The position numbers and the translations under genes are program-made. A DNA stretch of 64,000 nt, taken from JAFDZV01 sp964455525 (GTDB lineage Bacteria; Bacteroidota; Ignavibacteria; OLB7). The stretch covers positions 62,001 to 126,000 of the forward strand of contig CAYVWR010000007.1 of NCBI GenBank assembly GCA_964455525.1. Direction: 5' to 3'. Below the pieces are notes generated by a model that saw nothing but the letters and a program-made list of their open reading frames with translations, searched no databases and was not told where the DNA came from. Shown one piece after another: positions 38,245 through 47,539 of this stretch (position 1 is its first letter; every line of letters begins with the position of its first letter).

Positions 38245-38429
38245 ATGTGTATCTGTGCGCTTCCCGTGCTGGTGCTCCTTGCCGTTCCCGGCATATCGCT
38301 TGCCGGATGTCCGAAATCGGATGAGAGCTGTACGCTCGTCATGATGGCGGGGGGAAGGTGACGATCGAGGCAACGCTCGGCGATGGTGGCTCGATGCTCG
38401 GCATCAGGAATGGGCAGCCTTGTACATAG
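38245..38429 (+). pseudogene. Small lipoprotein gene apparently broken by a frameshift
   Basis: From the ATG at 38245 the frame reads a lipoprotein signal peptide with an ideal lipobox (SLAGC) and then stops after 38 codons. A run of six G at 38349-38354 sits just before the stop. With one extra G the frame would continue through KVTIEATLGDG to a TAG at 38427, giving about 61 residues. This could be a recent mutation or a sequencing error in the homopolymer. No ribosome site was recognised, so the gene itself is uncertain. Confidence 0.35.
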
Positions 38430-38485
38430 ACCGGTTGTATGCGATGAATGTATGCGCTCGGATATCCGAAGCGCCAGGAACATCA

Positions 38486-39265
38486 ATGGCAGAGAATCAC
38501 TCGAATAAGCTCGCGGCGGTCATCATGGCAGCCGGCAAGGGAACGCGGATGAACAATCCGTTGATGGCAAAGGTTCTGTTCCCGGTCGGCGGTGCGCCGA
38601 TGATCTATCATGTCGTACGGCGTGCGCTGGATGTTGACGCCGGTCGGGTGATCGTGGTTATCGGCTATAATCGGGATGCGGTGCGCGAGTACCTGAACGA
38701 TGCGTACAACGGCCTTGTGGAGTTTGCCGAACAGGTTGAGCAGCTCGGCACCGGCCATGCCGTCATGCAGGCCGTGCCGCTTCTGGAAGGCTTCGAGGGC
38801 GATCTTCTTATCCTTTCCGGCGATGTGCCCCTTCTGAGCGCATCCACCATCGGCAGGCTCCGGGAGCACCATCGTTCCAGTGGTGCGGTTGCCACCGTCC
38901 TTACCATGAATGCCCCCGATCCGACCGGATATGGCCGTATCATCCGCCATGACGATGGCTCGGTTGCCAGGATCGTGGAGCAGAAGGATGCTACCGCAGA
39001 GGAACAGAAGGTTGCCGAGGTGAATTCCGGCATCTATATCTTCCGTGGGCCTGATCTGCTGGAGGCGCTCTCACAGCTCGATAACGATAATGCCCAGGGC
39101 GAGTATTACCTGACAGATGTCTTTGGCTGGTTTCGCCGTGCGGCACGTCCGGTTGCAGCATATCGGTCGGAGGATTTCTCGGAGGTGCTTGGTATCAATA
39201 CCGTGGAGCAGCTTGCCGAGGCGGATGCCGAATTTGTACGCCGCCAGGGAACGCTTGTAGGGTGA
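38486..39265 (+). CDS. GlmU-type nucleotidyltransferase lacking the acetyltransferase domain
   Basis: A 259-residue NTP-transferase protein. The N-terminal signature is AAGKGTRMNNP, then VGGAPMIYHVVRRAL, LGTGHAV and the metal-site LILSGDVPLL. It closely resembles the uridyltransferase half of GlmU, which makes UDP-N-acetylglucosamine. The left-handed beta-helix acetyltransferase half is absent, and there is no second frame for it downstream. The start at 38486 removes 22 unlikely residues. Related single-domain proteins act on several sugar phosphates, so the substrate is open. Confidence 0.87.
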   Translation: MAENHSNKLAAVIMAAGKGTRMNNPLMAKVLFPVGGAPMIYHVVRRALDVDAGRVIVVIGYNRDAVREYLNDAYNGLVEFAEQVEQLGTGHAVMQAVPLLEGFEGDLLILSGDVPLLSASTIGRLREHHRSSGAVATVLTMNAPDPTGYGRIIRHDDGSVARIVEQKDATAEEQKVAEVNSGIYIFRGPDLLEALSQLDNDNAQGEYYLTDVFGWFRRAARPVAAYRSEDFSEVLGINTVEQLAEADAEFVRRQGTLVG

Positions 39266-39352
39266 AGGGGGACCGTGCGGGGGATATCCGGGCGTTTGAA
39301 CGCCTCTCTTTCAGATGCTCTTTTTGATAACGACTACAGTGGCTCTCTCCCT

Positions 39353-39760
39353 ATGAAAATATCTCATATCGGCATCGCAGTAGAGTCCATCCAGGAGGCT
39401 ATCAGCCGTTACTCTGTGCTGTTCGGTGTTGCCGAGCCGCATCGCGAGGTTGTTCCCGAGCAGCGGGTTGATATCGCCTCCTTTCCGGTTGGGGACGCCG
39501 TGGTGGAATTGACAGCGGCGACCGATCAGCTCTCCCCTATTGCCCGGTTTATCGGTAAGCGTGGGGAAGGAATCCATCATATCGCCTTTGAGGTGGAGGA
39601 TATCGTGGGGGAACTGGCACGGTTGAAGGAGGCGGGCGTGCGCCTTATCAACGAGACGCCAACCGAAGGCGCACATGATATGCTTGTTGCCTTTGTGCAT
39701 CCGTCGAGCTTTCATGGCGTGCTTGTGGAATTATGCCAGAAGAAGCCTGCGATGCCGTGA
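39353..39760 (+). CDS. mce: Methylmalonyl-CoA epimerase
   Basis: A 135-residue VOC-fold metalloenzyme that interconverts the two isomers of methylmalonyl-CoA in propionate metabolism. Metal ligands lie in HIGIAVES, GIHHIAFEV and GVLVELCQ. The ATG at 39353 was chosen because the family starts directly with HIGIAV; a longer frame adds 26 poor residues. It follows the nucleotidyltransferase by 87 bp. The mutase genes are not in the window. Confidence 0.93.
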   Translation: MKISHIGIAVESIQEAISRYSVLFGVAEPHREVVPEQRVDIASFPVGDAVVELTAATDQLSPIARFIGKRGEGIHHIAFEVEDIVGELARLKEAGVRLINETPTEGAHDMLVAFVHPSSFHGVLVELCQKKPAMP

Positions 39761-40006
39761 GGGGAGGCCGGGGCGCCTCGCGCAAGTAATGTCTCCGTAG
39801 AGGCGCGAAGAGTATCAGGCTCTCATCGTTGTTGTGGGGCCGATGGGGGCCGGTTGCCATTGCTCGCTGTCCAGGGGCCGGGCCTGCACCGCAAGATGGG
39901 GGCGATCGCTCCGTATGTGAACCACACCGCACTATTTTCCATGGTGTTCCGCAATTATGGAGTGCCGCCGTAATACGGCCATGCTCCCATCTTTTATAGC
40001 ACACCT

Positions 40007-40567
40007 ATGTCTATGCCACGCCTGCATTGCCTGTTCCAACGACCCTTTGCCGTTGCCGCCCTGCTGCTGATGATGATGCCGGTCTGGTCGGCCTGCTCTT
40101 CGTTGCGTACAACAAACGAATCGTCGCTCGCAGAAGTTGCCGTGCCCGTGGGGGGGGCAACCGATACCTCCTCTCATACGCCACGCATGCGTGCCACTCC
40201 GGGAACCTGTAGGATCATCGGTACCATCATGGCTATTGATCCAGAACTTCAGTCCGCATCCCCGAAACAACCATGCGCCAATGCACCGTGCAAGGCCACG
40301 GTCCGGGTTGACTCGGTGCTACGCAGAGGAGCCGAGTTCAAAGGGGATTTTTCGGCGGGAAGCATCGTGGAGATGAACTTCGCCTTTACACTGCGTCCAA
40401 CCAGCGAGGTCATGCCGCATCTCAAAGATCCATATCCGGGGCTTGATGTCGGTTCACGCTTCGAGGCCGAGGTCCGTCCGGTGGTGGCCCCGCCATCAAA
40501 CAAGGGGGGACGGCTGAGCGTTACGATGTCGGCCCCATTTGTTGTGTATGATTATATCCGGTTCTAG
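40007..40567 (+). CDS. Lipoprotein of unknown function
   Basis: A 186-residue protein with a lipoprotein-type N-terminus: basic start, hydrophobic core, then VWSAC near residue 30. The mature part begins with a Ser/Thr-rich linker. A compact beta-rich domain near residues 65-186 follows (CRIIGTIMAID, CKATVRVDSVLRRG, GSIVEMNFAFTL). No family was recognised. It probably sits in the outer or inner membrane facing the periplasm. It is followed 90 bp later by the TetR gene on the same strand. Confidence 0.68.
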   Translation: MSMPRLHCLFQRPFAVAALLLMMMPVWSACSSLRTTNESSLAEVAVPVGGATDTSSHTPRMRATPGTCRIIGTIMAIDPELQSASPKQPCANAPCKATVRVDSVLRRGAEFKGDFSAGSIVEMNFAFTLRPTSEVMPHLKDPYPGLDVGSRFEAEVRPVVAPPSNKGGRLSVTMSAPFVVYDYIRF

Positions 40568-40655
40568 GAATTCCCCCGCTGCCTCTTGACGTGGTGGTTC
40601 TCTGACCCCTATCTTTTCTATTTGTAACGGATCAACCTTCAAGGGGCTGGGCTAC

Positions 40656-41273
40656 ATGGGCGTATCGGAGCGTAAGGAACGGGAGCGGCGGGAAATGCGG
40701 CGATTGATCCTTGAGACCGCAATGGCGTTGTTTCTGGAGGAGGGATACAAGCACGTTTCCATCAGGAAGATCGCCGAGCAGATCGAGTACAGCCCGGCCA
40801 CGATCTATCTCTATTTTAAGGACAAGGACGAGATCCTCTATGCATTGTATAGGATTGCCTTCGAGCAGTTCTATAAAAGGCTGGGGCCGGTGGAGTCCAT
40901 CAAAGATCCATTGAAGCGGCTGCGCAAGGGTGGTGCACTGTACATGAAGTTTGCATTCGACCATCCAGAGTACTACGATCTTATGTTCATTATGCGTGCG
41001 CCGATCCGCAAGATCATCGAGGAGCAGGAGCCGGAATTCGGTGTGCGGGGGTTTGATATGCTTATGCGCAGCCTGAAGGATTGTGTTGCGCAGGGTGCAT
41101 TGCCATCGGACACCGATCTGGAGGCCGTCTCGCTCTCCATCTGGTCGCTCCTTCATGGTATGGCATCTCTGGTCATCCGTCAGCGTGTGCGGATGATTTC
41201 CGAGCAGAAGCTGAAGCCTACCATCAACAATGCAATAGATTTTATGATGAGCAACCTGTTCCAGCAGCCATGA
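40656..41273 (+). CDS. TetR-family transcriptional regulator
   Basis: A 205-residue DNA-binding regulator. The N-terminal helix-turn-helix (LFLEEGYKHVSIRKIAEQI, then YSPATIYLYFKDKDEIL) is typical, and the C-terminal half resembles the TetR_C_33/WHG-type ligand domain. It probably represses its own promoter or neighbouring genes, but no operator was identified. The ATG lies close behind an AAGGGG stretch. Its target cannot be told from context, which is a mix of unrelated metabolic genes. Confidence 0.92.
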   Translation: MGVSERKERERREMRRLILETAMALFLEEGYKHVSIRKIAEQIEYSPATIYLYFKDKDEILYALYRIAFEQFYKRLGPVESIKDPLKRLRKGGALYMKFAFDHPEYYDLMFIMRAPIRKIIEEQEPEFGVRGFDMLMRSLKDCVAQGALPSDTDLEAVSLSIWSLLHGMASLVIRQRVRMISEQKLKPTINNAIDFMMSNLFQQP

Positions 41274-41412
41274 AGCTACGGTCGGCCGGGCCGTGGAGTG
41301 CCTGATGCTATAACAGGGGGGGAAGAGAGGCTCCGTACAGCATGATGAGAAGAATTGTTGGGTCCTCTCCTTTGCCTTCCGCCGCCGATGTATGATATTT
41401 GCCGCACGACCC

Positions 41413-41694
41413 ATGATAACTCGCAAATACATCGTTCAGGGACATGTGCAGGGCGTCGGCTTCCGCTATTTCACGCGGAGCATTGCCGACGCATTCGATA
41501 TCGCCGGATCGGTTCGGAATATGCCGGACGGAAACGTCGAGATCCTCGCCACCGGGACGCCGGAAAATCACCGATCGTTCAATGAACAGATCGGGATAGG
41601 GCCGAGCGGTGCCCGCGTCGATCGTGTGATAGTGGATGATCTTCAAACGACCCGCTTCCACGGTTTTCGGATAGAGAGGGACAAAGGAGCCTGA
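41413..41694 (+). CDS. acyP: Acylphosphatase
   Basis: A 93-residue enzyme that hydrolyses acyl phosphates. Both active-site elements are present: the substrate-binding Arg in GHVQGVGFRYF and the Asn in GSVRNMPDGNV. The start at 41413 removes seven extra residues and matches the family length of about 90-95. It lies between the TetR gene and threonine dehydrogenase without tight coupling to either. Confidence 0.94.
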   Translation: MITRKYIVQGHVQGVGFRYFTRSIADAFDIAGSVRNMPDGNVEILATGTPENHRSFNEQIGIGPSGARVDRVIVDDLQTTRFHGFRIERDKGA

Positions 41695-41828
41695 TCGGTG
41701 GCCGATCATCACGATCTGCCCGCTCCGGCCATGCCACAGATCCCGTGCTTCTCTCCAGTACTCCGTATCCTCCGCACCGCGTGCCTCTGAACGCTTATAA
41801 CATCTGGCTTCGCACTCAACACGCAATT

Positions 41829-42860
41829 ATGATCCGTAAACCTGTCCTGTTGATCTCAGGCGCTGGTGGTGAAATCGGCCACGGTCTGATCGAACGCATC
41901 GCCGAAGAAGGCATCTATAGCGTCGTGGCGCTTGACCTTCGCCCTCTCGATTCGGAACTTGCCGCAAGGTGCTCCGAGACCATCGTCGGTTCCATTCTCG
42001 ACACAAATCTCCTGGAGCGTATCGCCTCCGAGTACGAGGTTGTTGGCATCTTCCACTTGGCCGCTATGCTGAGCACTCGTGGCGAGTTCATCCCGGAGAC
42101 CGCGCACGACATCAACGTGCAGGGAACGCTGAATCTGCTGAAGTTTGCCGTGGGCGAGGCCCGTAATGCCGGTACCAATGTCCGGTTCATCTTCCCAAGC
42201 TCGATTGCCGTCTATGGCCTGCCAAGCGTGCAGGAAAAGGAGCATGCCGGAAAAGTTGCCGAAGAGCGCTATCTGGTGCCAACAACGATGTATGGCGTCA
42301 ACAAGCTTGCCTGCGAGCATCTCGGACGCTATTACACCCAGCATTATCGCCAGCTCGCGGCCGACCAGGATTTGTTCCACGTTGACTTCCGGGCCATTCG
42401 TTTTCCTGGCCTTATCAGCGCTTTTACCGTACCATCCGGGGGCACAAGCGACTATGCCCCGGAGATGCTGCATGCCGCCGCCAAGGGGGAGGCCTATCCA
42501 TGTTTTGCCCGTCCTGATACGCGTATCCCCTTTATGGCGATGCCGGATGCTGTGGAGGCCATGATAGGGCTGTTCAATGCCCCTGCCGAGAGCCTGTCCA
42601 CAACCGTCTATAACGTCGGCTCGTTCTCCCCGTCGGCCGAGGAAGTTCGTCTGAAGACGTTGCAGGCGTTCCCGAATGCGGATATAACCTTTGAGAACGA
42701 CCGGAAGCGGCAGGGGATTCTCGATACCTGGCCAGCCGATGTTGATGACAGCCGCGCCCGTGCCGACTGGGGCTGGAACCCTGCCTACGACTTCGAGCGT
42801 GCGTTCGATGAGTACCTGATCCCGACTATCTCGGCCCGTTATGGATCAGCTGGACACTAG
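41829..42860 (+). CDS. SDR-type L-threonine 3-dehydrogenase
   Basis: A 343-residue Rossmann-fold oxidoreductase. The N-terminal dinucleotide motif is GAGGEIG, and the catalytic YGVNK is near residue 160. The region GGTSDYAPEMLHAA..CFARPDTRIPFMAMPDA matches the SDR family of L-threonine dehydrogenases known from Bacteroidota and Cupriavidus, which oxidise threonine with NAD and are unrelated to the zinc-dependent Tdh of E. coli. The start at 41829 removes 28 unlikely residues. The partner glycine C-acetyltransferase is not in the window. A 17-bp hairpin follows 100 bp downstream. Confidence 0.88.
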   Translation: MIRKPVLLISGAGGEIGHGLIERIAEEGIYSVVALDLRPLDSELAARCSETIVGSILDTNLLERIASEYEVVGIFHLAAMLSTRGEFIPETAHDINVQGTLNLLKFAVGEARNAGTNVRFIFPSSIAVYGLPSVQEKEHAGKVAEERYLVPTTMYGVNKLACEHLGRYYTQHYRQLAADQDLFHVDFRAIRFPGLISAFTVPSGGTSDYAPEMLHAAAKGEAYPCFARPDTRIPFMAMPDAVEAMIGLFNAPAESLSTTVYNVGSFSPSAEEVRLKTLQAFPNADITFENDRKRQGILDTWPADVDDSRARADWGWNPAYDFERAFDEYLIPTISARYGSAGH

Positions 42861-43378
42861 TTCCTGAGCGGTCGGTTTCCCCATCGAGCCGCTACAGCAT
42901 GCTGGCCGGATGCCCCGTATCATATGGAGCAGAGAGGGGTAGCGCTGGCACACAGGACCGGCGCCTAGAACTGGCACGGAGCAGCGTTCCGTGCCAGTTC
43001 TAGGTTCATATGCCATGCCTATGCATGGCACAGTGATGGAATGGCCTATCTCTTGTTACCGTTGAAAGATATGGGAAGGCAGGAACGAGAGAGAACCCCG
43101 TTGCAGCGGAACAAAAAAACACTCCGCAGACATCTTGCATATGAACGAAAGATAATTATCTTCGCGCCCCATTAACCCTAAGCCGTTTTAACGCCCTTGC
43201 TACAGCACATTGCGGAGTTGTAAAGAGGGCCGCGCAAGCGCTATTGTGGCGCAATTCTTGAACTGGCTGATCGTTAGTTGGTGGGCGAGGCGCAACGCAC
43301 TTCCCTTCTTTCCCTACAAGGGGAGTGCAGGGCAACATACGATCAAACCGGTACCAACCTAACACAGGAGTATTAAAT
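42861..43378. other. Intergenic region with terminator and putative operator
   Basis: About 518 bp. It holds the 17-bp hairpin at 42964-43004 and a perfect 14-bp palindrome AAGATAATTATCTT at 43149-43162, upstream of the DUF2795 gene. The palindrome resembles half of a Fur-type box, but a single copy is weak evidence. No gene is seen. Confidence 0.45.
42964..43004 (+). terminator. Perfect 17-bp hairpin after threonine dehydrogenase
   Basis: CCTAGAACTGGCACGGA (42964-42980) pairs perfectly with TCCGTGCCAGTTCTAGG (42988-43004) around a seven-base loop. It is the longest perfect stem in the window. TTC follows, not a T-tract. Confidence 0.72.
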
Positions 43379-43609
43379 ATGCTGTGGACACCTGAACTTG
43401 CGTCCTTTCTGGAGGATGCGCCCTGGCCGGCCACCAAAGAAGAACTGCTCGATTATGCTAATCGGACCGGAGCTCCCCTACAGGTTATCGAGAACCTTCA
43501 GGAGTTGAACGACGAGGAAGAGGAAGTGTATGATAGCATCGAGGATATCTGGCCGGAGTCGATGAACCACGACGATCTCTTCTATGAAGAGGATTCAGAG
43601 GATTATTGA
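43379..43609 (+). CDS. Small acidic DUF2795 protein
   Basis: A 76-residue protein. It matches DUF2795 by its helical opening ELASFLEDAPWPATKEELLDY, then TGAPLQVIENLQEL and the YDSIEDIWPES end. The family is common in Bacteroidota and small; its function is unknown. AGGAG lies eight bases before the ATG, which fixes the start over a longer frame. The tail is strongly acidic. It stands upstream of the Omp85 gene with about 240 bp between them. Confidence 0.85.
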   Translation: MLWTPELASFLEDAPWPATKEELLDYANRTGAPLQVIENLQELNDEEEEVYDSIEDIWPESMNHDDLFYEEDSEDY

Positions 43610-43851
43610 TCGGCCGACTGCTCCATAGCATGTCCGACCACGATATCTAGACATTTCCGGGGAAGCACCGGCCCTTTGTATGTGCGGCCTGCTTCCCCGT
43701 CGTCGTTTTAAACGAGATCCGATCCGGGACAAAATCATCCTTCTCTCGGTGCGGCGACCTGTGATTTGCAGAGGACCAGAAGGCCGCTGGCTTTGGTGCC
43801 GGGGGTGGCCCCCGCTCTTACCTATTCGATTAAAACGAAAGATCAGTGACG

Positions 43852-46299
43852 ATGAACAAATTCGGCGGTTCTATCCGGTCCTGTGGTTCCCATGCGCTCC
43901 GGGCGTGGCTGCCGATCATCCTGCTGCTTGCTGTTGCCGAGGCTCGCGCGCAGGGACCAGGGAGCGGTGCTCATCCTATCACGCCAGTGGCCCCGGCCTC
44001 GGTGCGCCCCCTTCTGGTTGATGTGGAGTTTGAGGGGAATAAAGCGATTTCCAACGAACAGATCCTTGCACAGATCGCTACTCGTCCCACCCGTACGCCG
44101 GTGATTAAACGTTTTTTTGCGCTGATCGGCCAGCTTATCGAGCGTAACCCTCTTGCCTCCGATAGCGTGCGATTGCAGGTTCGGAATACCATTGATAGCC
44201 TTGGTGGCGATTTCCGATACCTGAACATGAACTCCGTCCTCGCTGATACCGCCAGGATTGTCGATCTCTACGACGATTACGGTTATCACGATGCCAAGGT
44301 CCGTTATCGGCTGCGGCTTGATACGCTCCGCAATACCTCTATCGTGCGGTTTATCGTTGATGAGGGGGAAAGCTTTCCGGTCAAGGATGTTACCTACTTC
44401 GGCCTGGATGATATCCCCGCCGCCATCCGTAAGGAGGCCATAGAGCCGCTGTATCTGCGCAAGGGGGAGGCCTACACCAAGGCCAAATACGTGGCGCAGG
44501 CCAATCAGGTGGTCAACGTCTTACGGAACAATGGCTATGCGTTTGCCGCAGCCGGCGAGCCGATTGTGCTGAATGCGCGCCCGCCAGCCGTTGAATCGCG
44601 GTTCGACTCCGTCTTGGTCTATATCTATAGCGGCGACCGGTATCGTTTCGGAGGCACGGTAACCGATCCTGATACCATCACCGATGCCGATCCGGTCGAT
44701 TCGGTGCTGATCCTCGATCAGCGGGAATATTCTCGCGGCCAATGGTATAGCCATGAGCTGGTAGAACAGACCGTGACCAACCTGTATGCGCTTGGCGCGT
44801 TAAATCTGGTAAGCATTGATACCGCATCGGCCTTAAGTAGCGATAGCACGCTCGGCATGCGTATCAGTACACGGCTACGTCCCCAGAACGACTTGCGTTT
44901 TGCGCCCGAGGTGAGCTTTGAGCAGCGCATCCGCGAGTATGTGACCAATGGCGGTTTCAGCGCATCGTTCACCCGCCTGAACGTTCTTGGGCGCGCCGAG
45001 CAACTCTCGCTATCTGCCAGATTGCTTACCCCGATCCGCAATGTGTTCACCAGCGATTTCATCAAGGAATTCCAGGGGGGCGGGGCCGTATCCTTCTCGG
45101 TTCCCTCGGCCATAGGCTTTCCGCTTATCGGCGGCAAGCGCCTGAGCTGGCTTGTGACGGCCGGATACGACTTCAGTGTGCTTGATCGTCTGCGCGATGA
45201 GCTGAGCGATGTGACCCTGCGCGCCGAACGCCTCACGGGCGCAGGAGAGCTTTCCTTCAGATTCCCCTCCAGAACGTGGCTGGACCTTCTCTCGGTCCGG
45301 GTCGGCTTTCAGTACAACAAGTATTTCGGCATCAACCCCTATCTCGCCAAGATCGCCGAGCGACGCGTGATCGCCGATAAGCAACGGCTCGATTCCTCCG
45401 GCTGCGATCTCGCCGCTGTTACCGAGGAGGTACGCCAGGCGCTGATGCATAATCTCTACCGGGTGCAGGTATTGCAGGGGGATGATGCATCCGTGCTCGA
45501 TCAGAATTCGGAGGAACGCGATGCGTTCGATAATCTGAAGAGAACCTATCTGCTCACCGGAACGGTGATCGCCGATAGCCGTAATGATTTCTTTTCGCCC
45601 ACCAGGGGGCATCTTTTCGAGGGACGGCTCGAAGTAGGGTTCACCGGTGCCCTTACAGGGATGTTCCTGAAAGGAGAGGCGGGCTTCCGTCTGTATGGGC
45701 CCACGTTTCTGCGCGACTGGACCTATGCCTGGCGAGTTCATGGGGGGTATATTCAGGAGATCGGAGGGTTTCCGCTTACTCCGGTGTCGAGCCGATTCTC
45801 AGCCGGTGGTGCCAACAGCAATCGTGGTTGGTATTCCCGTGATATGCTCGCCACCCGTCCGCCGGAGGTTGCCTCTGCGCTGGATGCGGATTGCGCCATC
45901 CCCATTATCAACGATATCGTCTCGGAGAATCGCCGTTTGCTCGGCGGTCTGGGGTTGATAGAGTTGAACGCGGAGGTGCGTGGCAAACCGTTCCTCTCCA
46001 CGGGGAACTCCACGCTGGCACGGCAGCTCAGCCAGATTGTGATCGTCCTGTTTGTTGATGCCGGCAATGCCTTCTTTCGCGATCGTGCGGATGTGGACCT
46101 GGCGATGCTGAAGGAGATAGGCGTGGCAACCGGTTTCAGCCTTGGCTATGATACTCCGGTAGGCCCCTTCCGGCTTGGTCTGGGGTTCCCGGTGTATGAT
46201 CCGGTCACCCAGGATCTTACGCAACGCCAGCGCTGGCTTGTCAACCGGCAGATCTTCTCTACTGCGGTGTTGCATGTCGGCATCGGTCATGCATTCTAG
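43852..46299 (+). CDS. Omp85-family outer-membrane protein (BamA/TamA type)
   Basis: An 815-residue protein that inserts beta-barrels or translocates substrates at the outer membrane. A signal peptide (residues 1-34) is followed by about four POTRA domains (VDVEFEGNKAISNEQIL, FPVKDVTYFGLDDIP and others) to residue 370. A barrel closes with VGPFRLGLGFPVYDP and a final Phe. SAGGANSNRGWYSRD holds the conserved RG(F/W) of barrel loop 6. The ATG at 43852 is preferred to the GTG two codons earlier. BamA and TamA cannot be separated from sequence here; the 815-residue length fits either. Confidence 0.88.
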   Translation: MNKFGGSIRSCGSHALRAWLPIILLLAVAEARAQGPGSGAHPITPVAPASVRPLLVDVEFEGNKAISNEQILAQIATRPTRTPVIKRFFALIGQLIERNPLASDSVRLQVRNTIDSLGGDFRYLNMNSVLADTARIVDLYDDYGYHDAKVRYRLRLDTLRNTSIVRFIVDEGESFPVKDVTYFGLDDIPAAIRKEAIEPLYLRKGEAYTKAKYVAQANQVVNVLRNNGYAFAAAGEPIVLNARPPAVESRFDSVLVYIYSGDRYRFGGTVTDPDTITDADPVDSVLILDQREYSRGQWYSHELVEQTVTNLYALGALNLVSIDTASALSSDSTLGMRISTRLRPQNDLRFAPEVSFEQRIREYVTNGGFSASFTRLNVLGRAEQLSLSARLLTPIRNVFTSDFIKEFQGGGAVSFSVPSAIGFPLIGGKRLSWLVTAGYDFSVLDRLRDELSDVTLRAERLTGAGELSFRFPSRTWLDLLSVRVGFQYNKYFGINPYLAKIAERRVIADKQRLDSSGCDLAAVTEEVRQALMHNLYRVQVLQGDDASVLDQNSEERDAFDNLKRTYLLTGTVIADSRNDFFSPTRGHLFEGRLEVGFTGALTGMFLKGEAGFRLYGPTFLRDWTYAWRVHGGYIQEIGGFPLTPVSSRFSAGGANSNRGWYSRDMLATRPPEVASALDADCAIPIINDIVSENRRLLGGLGLIELNAEVRGKPFLSTGNSTLARQLSQIVIVLFVDAGNAFFRDRADVDLAMLKEIGVATGFSLGYDTPVGPFRLGLGFPVYDPVTQDLTQRQRWLVNRQIFSTAVLHVGIGHAF

Positions 46300-46593
46300 C
46301 TGGCTGCCCAAGTGTGCCTAGTGTGGCGTGGCAGGGCGTTCAGGCTCCTGGATCTCTATAACGCAGAGAGGCGCTGCCCTCATCATGCTACGGCATCTGC
46401 CGCGGCATGCCGGCCCGGCTGTTTCTCCATGTCTGTATCCGAACGAGGGCGCTGCACAGCGGTGCCCGATTGCTTTATCATCATGCAGAGGACTGCTCCC
46501 AGGTGTGGCACGTGATGGACGTGCGTTACACACATGCAATACGCATAGATCCTCGCCGACGTATCCATTTCATCGTCAATCGAATATCCTTCA

Positions 46594-46983
46594 ATGCCTA
46601 CATACGACTATCGCTGTACAACCTGCGGACATCGTTTCGAGTATTTTCAGTCGATCACCTCCGATGCACTAGCTCATTGTCCGAAGGATCTCTGTATCCA
46701 GGAGGAAGGGGAGAAGAAGGGGACCGGGGTTGTTGTACGATTGGTGAGCGGTGGTGCCGGGCTTGTGTTCAAGGGAGAGGGGTTTTATCTGACCGACTAT
46801 GTGAGGAAGGGGGGCAGCTCAACAGAAGGTGGGGCGTCGCCATCACATAGCGTCTCCTCGAAGCCGGACAGCGCCTCGGGTGGCTCGGCGTCCGGCGGTG
46901 GGGTGGCAGCATCCGGCGGGGCATCCTCAGGGGGAGGTTCCTCATCAGGCGGCGCTTCATCAGGCGGGCCTGCCTCAAGCTGA
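46594..46983 (+). CDS. FmdB-type zinc-ribbon protein with Gly/Ser-rich tail
   Basis: A 129-residue protein. The N-terminal PTYDYRCTTCGHRFEYFQ and a second Cys pair (HCPKDLC) form the CxxC zinc ribbon of the FmdB family, which has a regulatory-type name but no proven role. Residues 75-129 are a low-complexity tail of Gly, Ser and Ala repeats (SGGGSSSGG type), common in these proteins. It lies convergent to mreD with a perfect hairpin between them. Confidence 0.88.
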   Translation: MPTYDYRCTTCGHRFEYFQSITSDALAHCPKDLCIQEEGEKKGTGVVVRLVSGGAGLVFKGEGFYLTDYVRKGGSSTEGGASPSHSVSSKPDSASGGSASGGGVAASGGASSGGGSSSGGASSGGPASS

Positions 46984-46994
46984 TTATGCGGATC

Positions 46995-47030
46995 ATGGCA
47001 GACGCCAGCCATGGTGTGGGCGTCTGCCAT
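46995..47030. terminator. Perfect 12-bp hairpin between convergent genes
   Basis: ATGGCAGACGCC (46995-47006) pairs with GGCGTCTGCCAT (47019-47030). It lies 12 bases after the zinc-ribbon stop and 15 bases before the mreD stop, so it can end both transcripts. Confidence 0.75.
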
Positions 47031-47044
47031 ATGCAACGGGGCTT

Positions 47045-47539
47045 TTACCAGCGTTGTTTGCGTGCCGTTGCCAGCATGACAAGCGCAGAGATCACCGTGG
47101 TATAGAGCGATGATGCGATACCATTGCGCAGAAAGAATGTGGTAAAGGAGAGGTCGGTGGGCTGAACGTAGAAGAAGTAATAGATGATGTTGTGCACCAG
47201 TGCTGCCAGCGCCACAATGCCCAGAAACCGGAAGTTTCCGGTCGACTCCTGAAGGCCAAGCTGATCGTTGTAGAAATAGCCTGCGATAAAGCCCGCCATC
47301 ATCTTTGCCAGCGCGTTGGTGCCAACGATATCGCTTGAGATCAGATCGAAGAACAGGCCGAGGACAAAACCGGCAAGCAGCCCGCTGAACTGCCCCTCGC
47401 GCAGCGCAATAAATACCGTAAGCACCACAAGCAGATCGGGCGTCACCGATTCCACCGCGATATAGCTTAGATTAAGCTGCACCAGCAGCAGGATCAATCC
47501 CGCGATGGTGTACCAGAGGAGGTTCATGTATGGGATCAT
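47045..47539 (-). CDS. mreD: Rod shape-determining protein MreD
   Basis: A 164-residue inner-membrane protein with five to six hydrophobic segments, part of the elongasome that guides cylindrical wall growth with MreB and MreC. It has the family look VTPDLLVVLTVFIAL and GFVLGLFFDLISSD. Its ATG overlaps the end of mreC by four bases. It is the last gene of mreBCD here; PBP2 and RodA genes do not follow, because the next gene is convergent. Confidence 0.93.
   Translation of the reverse strand: MIPYMNLLWYTIAGLILLLVQLNLSYIAVESVTPDLLVVLTVFIALREGQFSGLLAGFVLGLFFDLISSDIVGTNALAKMMAGFIAGYFYNDQLGLQESTGNFRFLGIVALAALVHNIIYYFFYVQPTDLSFTTFFLRNGIASSLYTTVISALVMLATARKQRW

Noticed and set aside
43852..46299. 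Firm naming of the Omp85 gene as bamA
   Set aside because: POTRA number and loop motif do not separate BamA from TamA by eye, and the usual bamA neighbours (skp, lpxD) are absent.
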